A DNA stretch of 14,191 nucleotides from an uncultured Synechococcus sp. (GCA_937930135.1 CALGVO010000116.1:1-14191); one strand, 5' to 3'; counted from the stretch's first letter, positions 1 through 7,058 are shown. The notes: generated by a model from the letters alone, not told the origin. Made by a program: numbers and translations.

Positions 1-258
1 TGGCTGCCCTGGCCCGAGGGAAGCGCGCAGCCGCCGTTGCGTCCTCTGGCTGGCTGGAATCTGCTTCAGGTCGGGCTGCCGGCCGACAACTGGGAGGGTA
101 TGACCTGGGGGCCAGGGCTGGCGGATGGACGTTCGACGCTTGTGCTCGTGAGCGACGACAACTTCAATCCGCTTCAGCGAAGCTGGGTGGCGGTGCTGGC
201 GCCGCGTCGTCAGGCCAGGTGCCGGGATCAGACCACTCCGGCTCCGAACCCGTCCTGA
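1..258 (+). CDS. Phytase-like esterase family protein, C-terminal end (5' truncated)
   Basis: The frame is open from base 1 and stops at 256-258, so only about the last 85 residues are present and the true start lies upstream. The visible tail contains DNWEGMTWGP and LVLVSDDNFNPLQRS, the usual closing signature of the phytase-like esterase family (a beta-propeller fold, typically exported). The family is known for weak esterase or phosphoester activity; the substrate of this member cannot be told from the tail. The last 15 or so residues after VAVLAP are polar and proline-rich and look like an unstructured end. The phoX-type gene starts 28 bp downstream on the same strand, so the two may be co-transcribed; a joint role in phosphoester use is my inference. 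A TTG at 37 is an internal codon of the same frame, not a likely start. Confidence 0.75.
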   Translation, partial: WLPWPEGSAQPPLRPLAGWNLLQVGLPADNWEGMTWGPGLADGRSTLVLVSDDNFNPLQRSWVAVLAPRRQARCRDQTTPAPNPS

Positions 259-286
259 CCCTCCGCTCCCCACTCGTTCGCTTCCC

Positions 287-2428
287 ATGCGCCGCCGCTC
301 CGTGCTCAGCCTCCTCGGTCTTGGAGGCGCCGGTTGGATCGCCAGCCGCGCCGCCGATGAGCTGGCGGCTTCAGCCCAGGAGACAGGACGACCCTGGCCG
401 TTTGAACCCGTGGCCACACCGCTGCCCGTCAACAGCGATGGCCTGTCGGCGGCCCAGCAACAGCGTGCCTATCGGGAGGTGGCGGTGGAGGATCGGCTGG
501 TCGTTCCGGAGGGCTTCCGCAGTGACCTGCTGGCCGCCTGGGGGGATCCCCTGGCGACGGGTCGTTTCGGCTTCAACAACGATTACCTCGGCTTCGTTCC
601 ACTCGGTTTGAACGAGGCCCTGCTCAGCGTCAATTTCGAATACATCAGTCCGATCCCCTGGAGTGACGGTTTCGCGGAGGTGGTGGGTCAGCCCCTGCCC
701 TGGGGCGAGCTTGTGGCGGCCCTGGCGTCACGCCAGGGGGTGATCGACTGCAGCACCCTGGCGGCCAGCGATCCTCTGCTGGCGACGATCCGGGCCGTCA
801 GCGATCAGGCCATGGCCGATCTCGGGCTTGGGGTGATTCACCTGCAACGCCAGGGCGGGATCTGGCAGCGGACGCCCGACCGGCGCGAGCGCCGCGTGGA
901 TGGCCTGGCCGGTTGGCGCGACCCGGGGGAGCGTCTGCCGATCACAGGCCCCGCCACGGCGGTGTTCATGGCGCCGCAGTGTTTGGGCTACGCCGATGGC
1001 CTGGGGGCGGCAGCGGTGGGCACATTCGCCAACTGTGCCGGCGGCACCACCCCCTGGGGCACGGTGCTCAGCGCCGAGGAGAACTTCCAATCGCAGGTGC
1101 CGGAGGCGGTGTTTGCCGATGGCAGTGCTGCGCCACCGTCGACCATGCCCTTCGTGTGTCGGGCCACGACCCTGGCCGGTCTCGGCAATCCCTATGGGCT
1201 GGCTGGGAACAAATACGGCTGGATGGTGGAAATCGATCCGAAGGATCCGGCGGCCCCGGTGCGGAAGCACAGCGCCCTCGGCCGTTTTCGCCATGAGGCG
1301 GTGGCTGTGCGCGCGGTCGCTGGTGAGCCCCTCGTGGTGTATTCCGGCTGCGATCGCCGCGGCGGCCATCTCTATCGATTCGTCAGTTCCGGCCGGGTGA
1401 GCCGGCCGGAGGATCCCGCCAATTCCCGGCTGCTCGAAGCCGGTGAACTGCAGGTGGCCCGTTTCGCCGCCGATGGCACGGGCGAGTGGTTGCCCCTGCG
1501 TCCTGAGACCCCCGTGCAGCCGTTCCGTCCTGGCCGCTACCAGGCGGCCGGGCTCACCTGCCCGGTGGACTTGCCCCATTCCGATCGACTCCAGGCGGGA
1601 GGGGAACTGTTTCGCGACGACGCGGCCGTGTTCGCCTACGCCAAGCGCTTCCCAACCCTGGCGGCCCTGTATCGGGGAGACGGCGAAGCGTTGCAGGGGG
1701 CGATCCTGATCGATGCCCATCTGGCGGCCTCCGCCGCTGGCGCGACGCCCACGGCCCGACCGGAGGACACCGAGATTGATCCGGTGAGCGGCGACCTTTT
1801 GGTGGCGTTCACCTCCGGGGCACCCGGCAGTCGTGGTGGAGCCGATCCGGCCATTTTCCGTGGCCCTTCGGGTGAAGCCAGCTGGGAGCACGGCTGGGTC
1901 ATGCGCCTGAGTGACGATTCAGCCCCGGGTCGTGGTTTTCGCTGGCGCCTGGTTGTCACCGGTGGTGAACCCTGGGCTGGAGGGCTTGGCTTCACCAATC
2001 CCGACAACCTGGCGATCGACCGGCAGGGCAACCTCTGGATCGTCACGGACCGTTCCGCCAAGTCAGCGGCCAGCGACCAGTTCGGCAACAACAGCTGCTG
2101 GTTCGTGCCCCGTGCTGGCGATGGGGAGACAGCCGCCTGTTTTGCCACCGGCCCGATGGAATGCGAGCTCTGCGGCTTGAGCCTCGATCAGCAGGAGCGG
2201 GCCCTGTTCCTGGCGGTGCAGCATCCCGGCGAGGTGCAGGGCCGCCGCCAGCCGGGCTCGGAGGAGTTTCAGGCCCATCGCCTGCAGGATCGGCAGGGGG
2301 GCACGATCGAGCAATTGCGTCGGGTTCCGCTGGGGTCGAACTGGCCGTCCCAGGCGCCAGGACGGCCACCACGACCGGGTGTGGTGGCGGTGCAGCGGCG
2401 CAATGGTCAGCCCCTGCTGGGTGCCTGA
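287..2428 (+). CDS. phoX: PhoX-family alkaline phosphatase (DUF839), Tat-exported
   Basis: 713 residues, in the PhoX size range. PhoX enzymes are calcium- and iron-dependent phosphomonoesterases exported by the Tat system that release phosphate from organic esters. The N-terminus MRRRSVLSLLGLGGAG followed by an Ala-rich stretch fits a twin-arginine signal with cleavage near residue 30. Family signatures in order: FGFNNDYLGFVPL (95-107), NCAGGTTPWGTVLSAEENF (249-267, with Cys250 and the Glu pair at 264-265), GRFRHEAVA (332-340), YSGCDRRGGHLYRF (352-365), RPEDTEIDP (491-499), NPDNLAIDRQGNLW (571-584) and GPMECELCG (622-630). All parts of the propeller appear intact. The ATG at 287 is chosen because it starts the signal peptide directly; no clear ribosome binding site precedes it. 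I see no Pho box in the 28 bp upstream, so it may use a promoter before the phytase-like gene. Its 3' end overlaps futB by 22 bp, tail to tail. Substrate range is not visible; an atypical PhoX-like phosphodiesterase remains possible. Confidence 0.88.
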   Translation: MRRRSVLSLLGLGGAGWIASRAADELAASAQETGRPWPFEPVATPLPVNSDGLSAAQQQRAYREVAVEDRLVVPEGFRSDLLAAWGDPLATGRFGFNNDYLGFVPLGLNEALLSVNFEYISPIPWSDGFAEVVGQPLPWGELVAALASRQGVIDCSTLAASDPLLATIRAVSDQAMADLGLGVIHLQRQGGIWQRTPDRRERRVDGLAGWRDPGERLPITGPATAVFMAPQCLGYADGLGAAAVGTFANCAGGTTPWGTVLSAEENFQSQVPEAVFADGSAAPPSTMPFVCRATTLAGLGNPYGLAGNKYGWMVEIDPKDPAAPVRKHSALGRFRHEAVAVRAVAGEPLVVYSGCDRRGGHLYRFVSSGRVSRPEDPANSRLLEAGELQVARFAADGTGEWLPLRPETPVQPFRPGRYQAAGLTCPVDLPHSDRLQAGGELFRDDAAVFAYAKRFPTLAALYRGDGEALQGAILIDAHLAASAAGATPTARPEDTEIDPVSGDLLVAFTSGAPGSRGGADPAIFRGPSGEASWEHGWVMRLSDDSAPGRGFRWRLVVTGGEPWAGGLGFTNPDNLAIDRQGNLWIVTDRSAKSAASDQFGNNSCWFVPRAGDGETAACFATGPMECELCGLSLDQQERALFLAVQHPGEVQGRRQPGSEEFQAHRLQDRQGGTIEQLRRVPLGSNWPSQAPGRPPRPGVVAVQRRNGQPLLGA

Positions 2429-3975
2429 TCCTGGCCCTGTCGCTCCAGGCCAGGGATCAGGGCCAGGGCGGCGATGAGTCCAAGCGTCAGGATCATCAGG
2501 GCTGGCCAGAGTGCGGCGGCCAGGCGTTCATCGCTGGCGTACTGGAACACCCGCACCGACAGGGTGTCGAAGTCGAAGGGACGCAGGGCGAAGGTGAGGG
2601 GCAGTTCCTTCACGGTGTCGACGAACACCAGCAGGGCGCCCACCGCCAGGGGGCCGCGCAGCAGGGGAAGGTGGATGCGCTGCAGCACGGCGGGCCAACG
2701 GCAACCCAGCCCGGTGGCCGCCTCATCCAGGCTTGGTGACAACCGCTCCAGCGCGGCGTCCAAGCCCCCCTTGGCCACGGCGAGGAAGCGATCGCTGTAG
2801 CCCCAGAGCAGCAGGAACAAGGGGGCCAGCCGCCAGGGGGAGCCGAGCAAGAGCAGGGCCAGGGCGAGCACCGCGCCGGGAACGGCATAGCCCATTCCGG
2901 CCAGAAAGGTGAGGCTGCGCAACCAGGCTGCGCTGCTCCAGCGTTTGGCGATCGCCAGCACGAGTGCGGCGGCCACGGCCAGCCCCGCGGCCGCCAGGCC
3001 GAGCCCGAGGCTGCGGCCGGTGAGCTGCAGCAATTCTCCGCTGAATCCGGCCCGGAGTTGGTCCAGGTTGTCGGCGGTCCAGAGCAGGGGAATGCCGAGG
3101 CTGAGCAGAGGCGGCACGAGGCCAAGGATCTGGGCGCCAAGAGCCCGTTGCCCCTGCAGGGGCCAGGCCGGTGATTCACCCCCGGCCACGCCCTCGGTCC
3201 AGCGCCTGCTGCGCCGGCGTAACCGGCGTTCTCCCACCAGCAGCACCATCACGATGCACAGCGTGATCAGGGCGAGGCCGACGGCACCGGCGGGATTGCC
3301 TTCGGCCTGCCAGGCCTGGAGGATGCCGGCCGACAGGCTGGGGATGCCGAGCAACTGCACGGCGCCGAGTTCATTCACCACCTCCATCCCCATCAGGGCG
3401 ATGCCGGCACCGATCGCCGGCAGAGCCAGGGGCAGGGCGATGCGCCGAAAGCTGTTCCAGGGCCCCACGCCGAGGCAGCGGCACGCTTCAAGCTGCCGCC
3501 TGCCGCAGATGGTGAAACTTTCGGTGCTCAACAGGAACACATAGGGGTAGGTGCTCAGGGCCATCACCAACACCCCCCAGCCCAGGCCGTGAACGCGCAG
3601 CCCCTGACGGCTGCCGAGGTCGACCAGTGTGGCGGCCAGCAGATAGGAGGGACTGGCCAGAGGCAGCAGCTGGGCAACGCGGAGCAGGCGCCGGCCCGGG
3701 AAGCGGCAGTTGGCCAGAAGCCAGCCGTTGGCGGTGCCGAGTGCACCACCGAGCAGGGCGGTGCCCAGCAGCAGCAGGGTTGTGCCGCGCAGCTGGGCGC
3801 CGCCGTCAGGCCCCAGTTGGGCAGAGCCGTTCAGCAGTCCCTGAAGGCCTTCGCCCAGAAGCCCTCCGATCGGCCAGAGAGCGAGCAGGGCGAGCAGCAG
3901 GGCGCCGCTGCTGAGCAGGCGGCGCCCCGGTTGCCAGGTCGGGCGCTCTCCGGCGGCCAGGGGGGAAACACTCAT
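2407..3975 (-). CDS. futB: Ferric iron ABC transporter permease, fused two-half type (FutB/SfuB-like)
   Basis: 522 residues, typical of the fused permeases of ferric iron importers. It forms the inner-membrane channel that takes Fe(III) from the binding protein FutA, powered by an ATPase (FutC) that is not in this window. The sequence is very hydrophobic, with about twelve membrane segments in two homologous halves joined by a basic linker near 250-262 (RRLRRRSRRW). Each half carries the EAA loop that docks the ATPase: EACRCLGVGPWNSFRRIALP (163-182) and EAATGLGCRWPAVLQRIHLP (418-437). KELP at 456-459 is a common feature of this subfamily. The ATG at 3975 overlaps the futA stop by 4 nt, indicating translational coupling. 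The stop lies inside the 3' end of phoX. A related substrate such as another trivalent metal cannot be excluded, but the futA partner with an iron-type site makes ferric iron the best reading. Confidence 0.88.
   Translation of the reverse strand: MSVSPLAAGERPTWQPGRRLLSSGALLLALLALWPIGGLLGEGLQGLLNGSAQLGPDGGAQLRGTTLLLLGTALLGGALGTANGWLLANCRFPGRRLLRVAQLLPLASPSYLLAATLVDLGSRQGLRVHGLGWGVLVMALSTYPYVFLLSTESFTICGRRQLEACRCLGVGPWNSFRRIALPLALPAIGAGIALMGMEVVNELGAVQLLGIPSLSAGILQAWQAEGNPAGAVGLALITLCIVMVLLVGERRLRRRSRRWTEGVAGGESPAWPLQGQRALGAQILGLVPPLLSLGIPLLWTADNLDQLRAGFSGELLQLTGRSLGLGLAAAGLAVAAALVLAIAKRWSSAAWLRSLTFLAGMGYAVPGAVLALALLLLGSPWRLAPLFLLLWGYSDRFLAVAKGGLDAALERLSPSLDEAATGLGCRWPAVLQRIHLPLLRGPLAVGALLVFVDTVKELPLTFALRPFDFDTLSVRVFQYASDERLAAALWPALMILTLGLIAALALIPGLERQGQDQAPSRG
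2424..2461. terminator. Hairpin at the phoX/futB convergent junction, possible terminator
   Basis: The arms at 2424-2436 and 2448-2461 pair over 13 bp with one bulged base and an 11-nt loop. The left arm contains the phoX stop codon; the whole hairpin lies within the last codons of futB. There is no T-tract on either side, so it is not a textbook intrinsic terminator. It may still stop or stabilise the 3' ends of the two converging transcripts. Part of the symmetry may come from codon choice in the futB tail. Confidence 0.35.
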
Positions 3976-5009
3976 TGCCAGCCGTTGGCTGTCATCAGAT
4001 CGAGGGCCTTGCCGTTCAGTTCGCCGAGCCGGGCGGCGGACACATCAGCTTGCCGGAACGGCCCCCAGGCGCTCAACACCGGATCATTGCCGAAGCCGCG
4101 GATCGGGTATTCATGGTTGGCGGCCGCATAGCCACCCTGGGCCTGGTTGGAGGCGAGAAATTCGAGAAAGCGCCGCGCTTCTTTCGGGTGCTGGCTGTGG
4201 CGGGTGATGCCGCCGCCTGTGATGTTGACGTGGACGGGGTCGGGCCAGACCACCTGCACCGCAGCGGACAGCTTCTGGTCATCGGCGCCTTGGTCGCCGG
4301 CCTGCAGGCGTCCGAGGTAGTAGCTGTTGGCAAGTGCCACACCGCAGCGGCCCTGGGCGACCGCACGGATCATCGGGGTGTCGCTGCCGTAGACGGGCTG
4401 GGCCAGGTTGGCGACCATGCCGCGGATCCAGGCCGCGGTCGCTGCCTCCCCTTCCCGGTCGAGCATGAACGCCACCAGGGACTGGTTGTAGACGCTGCGG
4501 CGATTGCGCAGGCAGAGCCGACCCTTGAGGGCTGGATTGGCCAGCTTTCGGTAGCTGTTCACCTCGGGGGGTTGCACCTGGGCTGGATTGACCATCGGTG
4601 CACGCAGCCGTCGCGTCAGCCCGAACCAGCGGTTGTTGGGATCGCGCAGATCGGCGGGAACGGCGGCCTCAAGCGCGGCCGAATCCACGGACTGAAACAG
4701 ATCGAGATTGGCGGCGCGGTCTAATCGGGCGGCGTCGGCCAGGATCAGCACATCGGCTGGGGAGTCGGAGCCTTCGGAGCGGAGACGCTGAATCAGGGCA
4801 TCATCCTTCGCTTCCAGCAGTTTCACCTTGATGCCGGTCTCGGCAGTGAAGCGGTCGTAGAGCTTCTGATCGGTGTTGTAGTGACGTCCGGAGTAGACGC
4901 CGATCTCTTGGCGGCCCGGTGTGTTGCATGAGGCGAGCAGGCCGGACGATGCAAGGAGCAGGGCGATCAGGACGGATTTCCGACCGATTTTTTTGCGAGT
5001 GATCCGCAT
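3972..5009 (-). CDS. futA: Ferric iron-binding lipoprotein of the ABC importer (FutA/IdiA-like)
   Basis: 345 residues when begun at the ATG at 5009. The frame extends upstream to 5102, but that extension crosses a terminator and a Fur-box match and lacks a signal-like character, so I reject it. Residues 1-27 are a basic stretch (RITRKKIGRK) plus a hydrophobic core ending in the lipobox LASC with Cys28 as lipid anchor. The protein would capture Fe(III) in the periplasm and deliver it to FutB. Iron ligands known for cyanobacterial FutA (His-Tyr, Tyr, Tyr-Tyr) appear all conserved: H43-Y44 in SGRHYNTD, Y174 in NRRSVYNQ and Y230-Y231 in NSYYLGRL. Length and layout match the class I ferric-binding family (FbpA/SfuA). 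Some family members also work inside the cell against oxidative damage; the lipobox argues against that here. Expression is probably iron-repressed (Fur-box match at 5029-5047). Confidence 0.92.
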   Translation of the reverse strand: MRITRKKIGRKSVLIALLLASSGLLASCNTPGRQEIGVYSGRHYNTDQKLYDRFTAETGIKVKLLEAKDDALIQRLRSEGSDSPADVLILADAARLDRAANLDLFQSVDSAALEAAVPADLRDPNNRWFGLTRRLRAPMVNPAQVQPPEVNSYRKLANPALKGRLCLRNRRSVYNQSLVAFMLDREGEAATAAWIRGMVANLAQPVYGSDTPMIRAVAQGRCGVALANSYYLGRLQAGDQGADDQKLSAAVQVVWPDPVHVNITGGGITRHSQHPKEARRFLEFLASNQAQGGYAAANHEYPIRGFGNDPVLSAWGPFRQADVSAARLGELNGKALDLMTANGWQ

Positions 5010-5028
5010 TTGCGAACGGTGGCTGAGT

Positions 5029-5047
5029 GAGAATGATACGCAATAGC
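5029..5047. promoter_or_regulatory. Candidate Fur box upstream of futA
   Basis: The plus strand reads GAGAATGATACGCAATAGC. This matches the classical 19-bp Fur consensus GATAATGATAATCATTATC at 14 of 19 positions. It ends 20 bp before the futA start codon, a place where a bound repressor would block the promoter or leader. Within it the minus strand contains TATCAT, a possible -10 element, with no convincing -35. Iron-transport genes are standard Fur targets, so context supports it. The match was made by eye. Confidence 0.55.
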
Positions 5048-5069
5048 TCGCCGTCTGTGGGTGGGCATG

Positions 5070-5093
5070 AAAAAACCCCGCTTTCGCGGGGTT
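5070..5093 (-). terminator. Intrinsic terminator of the 49-residue microprotein gene
   Basis: AACCCCGC (5074-5081) pairs perfectly with GCGGGGTT (5086-5093) around a 4-nt loop. On the minus strand the stem runs into six T residues (5070-5075). It lies 21 bp past the stop codon at 5114, so it separates this small transcript from the futA promoter. On the plus strand there is no T-tract, so it is strand-specific. Confidence 0.88.
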
Positions 5094-5113
5094 CAGGAGC
5101 AATGAAGAGGTGC

Positions 5114-5263
5114 TCAGGAGCGGCGCTGATGCCGCACAGGGATGGGCACCAGGGCCGGTTCCATCAGGCCGCCGCCGCTGTTGTCATCATCGGAGTCTGC
5201 CAGGAACCAGAGGGCAAGCCCCAGCACGGTCAGAAGCGTGCTTGCCGTGAGAACTTCAACCAT
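5114..5263 (-). CDS. Small single-span membrane protein, 49 residues, unknown function
   Basis: An ATG at 5263 opens 49 codons. A strong purine-rich ribosome binding site (GGGAGAGGG) sits just upstream, and an intrinsic terminator follows at 5070-5093, so this looks like a complete single-gene unit. Residues 4-22 (VLTASTLLTVLGLALWFLA) form one hydrophobic membrane helix. After it come an acidic patch (DSDDD, 23-27), a glycine run (GGG, 30-32), then LMEPALVPIPVR (33-44) and a basic tail (RHQRRS). The acidic side and basic end suggest a defined topology. I do not recognise a named family; the LxxPxLxPIPVR type of ending looks like a conserved motif rather than random sequence. It lies between futA and the COG0523 GTPase gene and has its own transcription unit, so shared function with either neighbour is not implied. 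Confidence 0.72.
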   Translation of the reverse strand: MVEVLTASTLLTVLGLALWFLADSDDDNSGGGLMEPALVPIPVRHQRRS

Positions 5264-5333
5264 GCCCTCTCCCGTTGAACCGTCACCCTAATCACGTCCG
5301 AGCCCTTTCGCCTGTGACTGTTGCATCGGAATC

Positions 5334-6419
5334 TCAGGCGAACCCCTTGCCGGCGTCCTTGGCCACGCAGGCCTGGAGTTGCCGGCGCAGGGTGGCGTGA
5401 TCCAGATCACGGCCGATCAGCACCAGTTGATTCTTGCGGGCGCCAGGCCAGTCGCTGTCATCGATTGAGAAGCGTTTGCCGGCCAGATGAAACACGTGGC
5501 GGCGTTCACTTTCGTTGAACCAGAGGATGCCCTTGGCACGGAACACGGAGGCCGGCAGCTGGTTGTCGAGGAAATTCTGAAATTTGCGCAGGGCGAAGGG
5601 GCCATCACTGCTGAAGGACAGGGAGGTGAACCCCTCGATCGCCAGATGGTCACCAGCGTCATGGCTGTGCTCATGGTGATAGCTGTGCCCATGGTGATGG
5701 CTGTGCCCATGATCGTTGTCATGGTCATGGCTGCAGTGGCCATGGTCGTGGTCGCAGTCGTTGTGATCGAGGCTTGGATCATCGGCAGCCTTCACCACCC
5801 GATCGGATTCGAACAGCCCCACGCTCAGGAGCAGGGGCAGCGGCACACCGCCTTTCACAGCGCGCAGGATGCGGGCATCGTGCTTCACCTCTTTCAGGCT
5901 GGCTTCGATCGCCTGCAGCCGTTCTTCGCTCACCAGATCGGTCTTGTTGAGCAGCAGGATGTCGCCATAGATCACCTGCGAGCGGCCCACCTCGGTCTCG
6001 AGCACTTCCGCACCGAAATTCTCGGCGTCGATGAGCGTGATGATCGAGTCGAGCCGGGTCTGATCCCGCAGCTCGCTGCCCAGAAATGTCATGGCCACCG
6101 GGAGTGGGTCCGCCAGGCCAGTGGTTTCCACGACCAGGTAGTCGATGGGGTCCGGACGCTCCAGGATGCGATCCACTGCTTCCAGGAGTTCTCCGTTGAT
6201 CGAGCAGCAGATGCAGCCGTTGCTCAGCTCCACCATGTCGTCGCCTGTGCTCACCACCAGGTCGTTGTCGATGCCGATCTCGCCGAATTCATTCACCAGA
6301 ACGGCGGTCTTGACGCCGTCCTGATTGCTGAGGATATGGTTCAGAAGGGTGGTTTTACCGGCCCCCAGAAAACCGGTGAGGATGGTCACCGGAACGCCGT
6401 TGGTCGTTGAGACTGTCAT
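5334..6419 (-). CDS. COG0523 (CobW/ZNG1-type) metallochaperone GTPase with His-rich loop
   Basis: 361 residues from the ATG at 6419; an upstream in-frame start at 6449 adds ten residues without family character. COG0523 proteins use GTP to load metal, mostly zinc, into client proteins; some act in cobalamin synthesis. The G domain shows the Walker A GFLGAGKTT (16-24), the metal-binding CICC (69-72) in the CxCC switch position, VVETTG (96-101) and NKTD (158-161). Residues 219-258 hold 17 histidines plus Cys222 and Cys229, a metal-binding loop between the G domain and the CobW C-terminal domain (about 262-354). At the DNA level this loop is an imperfect 18-bp repeat (5672-5707). The His loop favours zinc handling over CobW proper, and no cobalamin genes are nearby. 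The dehydratase gene lies 46 bp upstream on the same strand, so they probably share a transcript. I see no Zur box. Confidence 0.9.
   Translation of the reverse strand: MTVSTTNGVPVTILTGFLGAGKTTLLNHILSNQDGVKTAVLVNEFGEIGIDNDLVVSTGDDMVELSNGCICCSINGELLEAVDRILERPDPIDYLVVETTGLADPLPVAMTFLGSELRDQTRLDSIITLIDAENFGAEVLETEVGRSQVIYGDILLLNKTDLVSEERLQAIEASLKEVKHDARILRAVKGGVPLPLLLSVGLFESDRVVKAADDPSLDHNDCDHDHGHCSHDHDNDHGHSHHHGHSYHHEHSHDAGDHLAIEGFTSLSFSSDGPFALRKFQNFLDNQLPASVFRAKGILWFNESERRHVFHLAGKRFSIDDSDWPGARKNQLVLIGRDLDHATLRRQLQACVAKDAGKGFA
5672..5707. repeat. Imperfect 18-bp tandem repeat coding the His-rich loop
   Basis: CATGGTGATAGCTGTGCC at 5672-5689 is followed directly by a copy at 5690-5707 differing at one base, with decayed copies on both sides. 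It codes Gly-His-Ser-His type units of the GTPase metal loop. Such a repeat can expand or shrink by slippage, so loop length may vary between strains. Confidence 0.8.
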
Positions 6420-6465
6420 GGTCGCGTCGCGGAAGCCGGGCCACAGCACTCCATGCTGGCAGGTG

Positions 6466-6756
6466 TCAGCCGTTTTGGAGTCGATCGATCGCCTGTGCCA
6501 GCGTGCGATCCAGGCTCGACAGCCCGCCCAGGTCGTGGGTCTGGAGCCGAATCGTCACTGTGGCATACACATTGCTCCAGTCGGGATGGTGGTTCATCGC
6601 TTCAGCCAGGAGGGCCACCCGGCTCATGAAGCCCCAGGCTTCATTGAAATCCCTGAATTGCCACCGCCGTTCCAGCTGTCCGTCCACCACAGCCCAGAGG
6701 GGAAGTTCCGTGCTCAGGGCCGCACGCTCCTCGGGGCTCAGCAGGGTGGCAGGCAT
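6466..6756 (-). CDS. Pterin-4a-carbinolamine dehydratase (PCD/DCoH, PhhB-like)
   Basis: 96 residues from the ATG at 6756, the normal length of the family; the frame extends to 6825, but the added 23 residues are not family-like and would overlap the divergent gene start. The enzyme dehydrates 4a-hydroxytetrahydropterin so that it can be recycled to tetrahydropterin in the cytoplasm. The active-site signature is present: NHHPDWSNVY (55-64) with the His-His pair at 56-57, and THDLGGLSSLDRTLAQAID (73-91) with His74-Asp75. I see no aromatic amino acid hydroxylase gene in the window, as is common in cyanobacteria, where the role may be in pterin or folate metabolism. It lies just upstream of the COG0523 GTPase gene on the same strand. 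Confidence 0.92.
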   Translation of the reverse strand: MPATLLSPEERAALSTELPLWAVVDGQLERRWQFRDFNEAWGFMSRVALLAEAMNHHPDWSNVYATVTIRLQTHDLGGLSSLDRTLAQAIDRLQNG

Positions 6757-6812
6757 GGCTGTGTCTGTCGGGATCTCAGGCTTAATCTTGAAGTTGTTGC
6801 GCCCAGCCTGGT

Positions 6813-7058
6813 GTGAAGAGATCAAGCAGTCTCGCTCTTGTGCTGGTCGGCATCGGCCTGGCGTCTGTCTCTGCTCCGGCGCGGGCGCAGCGGGTGGTTC
6901 CCAAGATCGCCGACATCTGCCCCATGGGCTATGTCGACACCTTCAACGGCAAGTGCAGCACCCTGGGTGTGATGAGCTACACGGTGCAGCCCACCAACGG
7001 CAAAGCCTGCCCGAGTGGCTGGATGAATGTGGGAGGCGGTTATTGCCGCAAAAAATGA
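6813..7058 (+). CDS. Small secreted protein with two CPxG...C repeats
   Basis: 81 residues from a GTG start at 6813; no ATG gives the full signal peptide. Residues 1-25 are a classical Sec signal (MKRSSSL, hydrophobic core, APARA) with likely cleavage before Gln26, leaving a mature protein of about 56 residues. The mature part has four cysteines in two matching units: CPMGYVDTFNGKC (36-48) and CPSGWMNVGGGYC (66-78). Both read C-P-x-G-aromatic...G-x-C with exactly 11 residues between the cysteines, so I expect one disulfide per unit. The linker SYTVQPTNGKA is polar. I do not recognise a named family. It is transcribed away from the dehydratase gene across a 56-bp divergent gap and ends 9 bp before the convergent deacetylase gene. 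A role in the periplasm or outside the cell is inferred from the signal only. Confidence 0.75.
   Translation: MKRSSSLALVLVGIGLASVSAPARAQRVVPKIADICPMGYVDTFNGKCSTLGVMSYTVQPTNGKACPSGWMNVGGGYCRKK

Noticed and set aside
728..1891. 387-codon open frame on the minus strand inside phoX
   Set aside because: It mirrors a strongly supported PhoX coding frame, is rich in Arg/Gly/His as expected for the complement of GC-rich codons, and shows no family motif.
5009..5102. 31-codon N-terminal extension of futA
   Set aside because: It runs through the terminator of the upstream gene and the Fur-box match, and places the lipoprotein signal internally.
5672..5707. CRISPR-like or intergenic repeat
   Set aside because: The 18-bp units are directly adjacent without spacers and lie inside the GTPase coding frame.
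5487..6410. 307-codon open frame on the plus strand opposite the COG0523 GTPase gene
   Set aside because: Its Met/Val-rich stretch is simply the complement of the His-rich repeat; the GTPase motifs on the other strand are complete.
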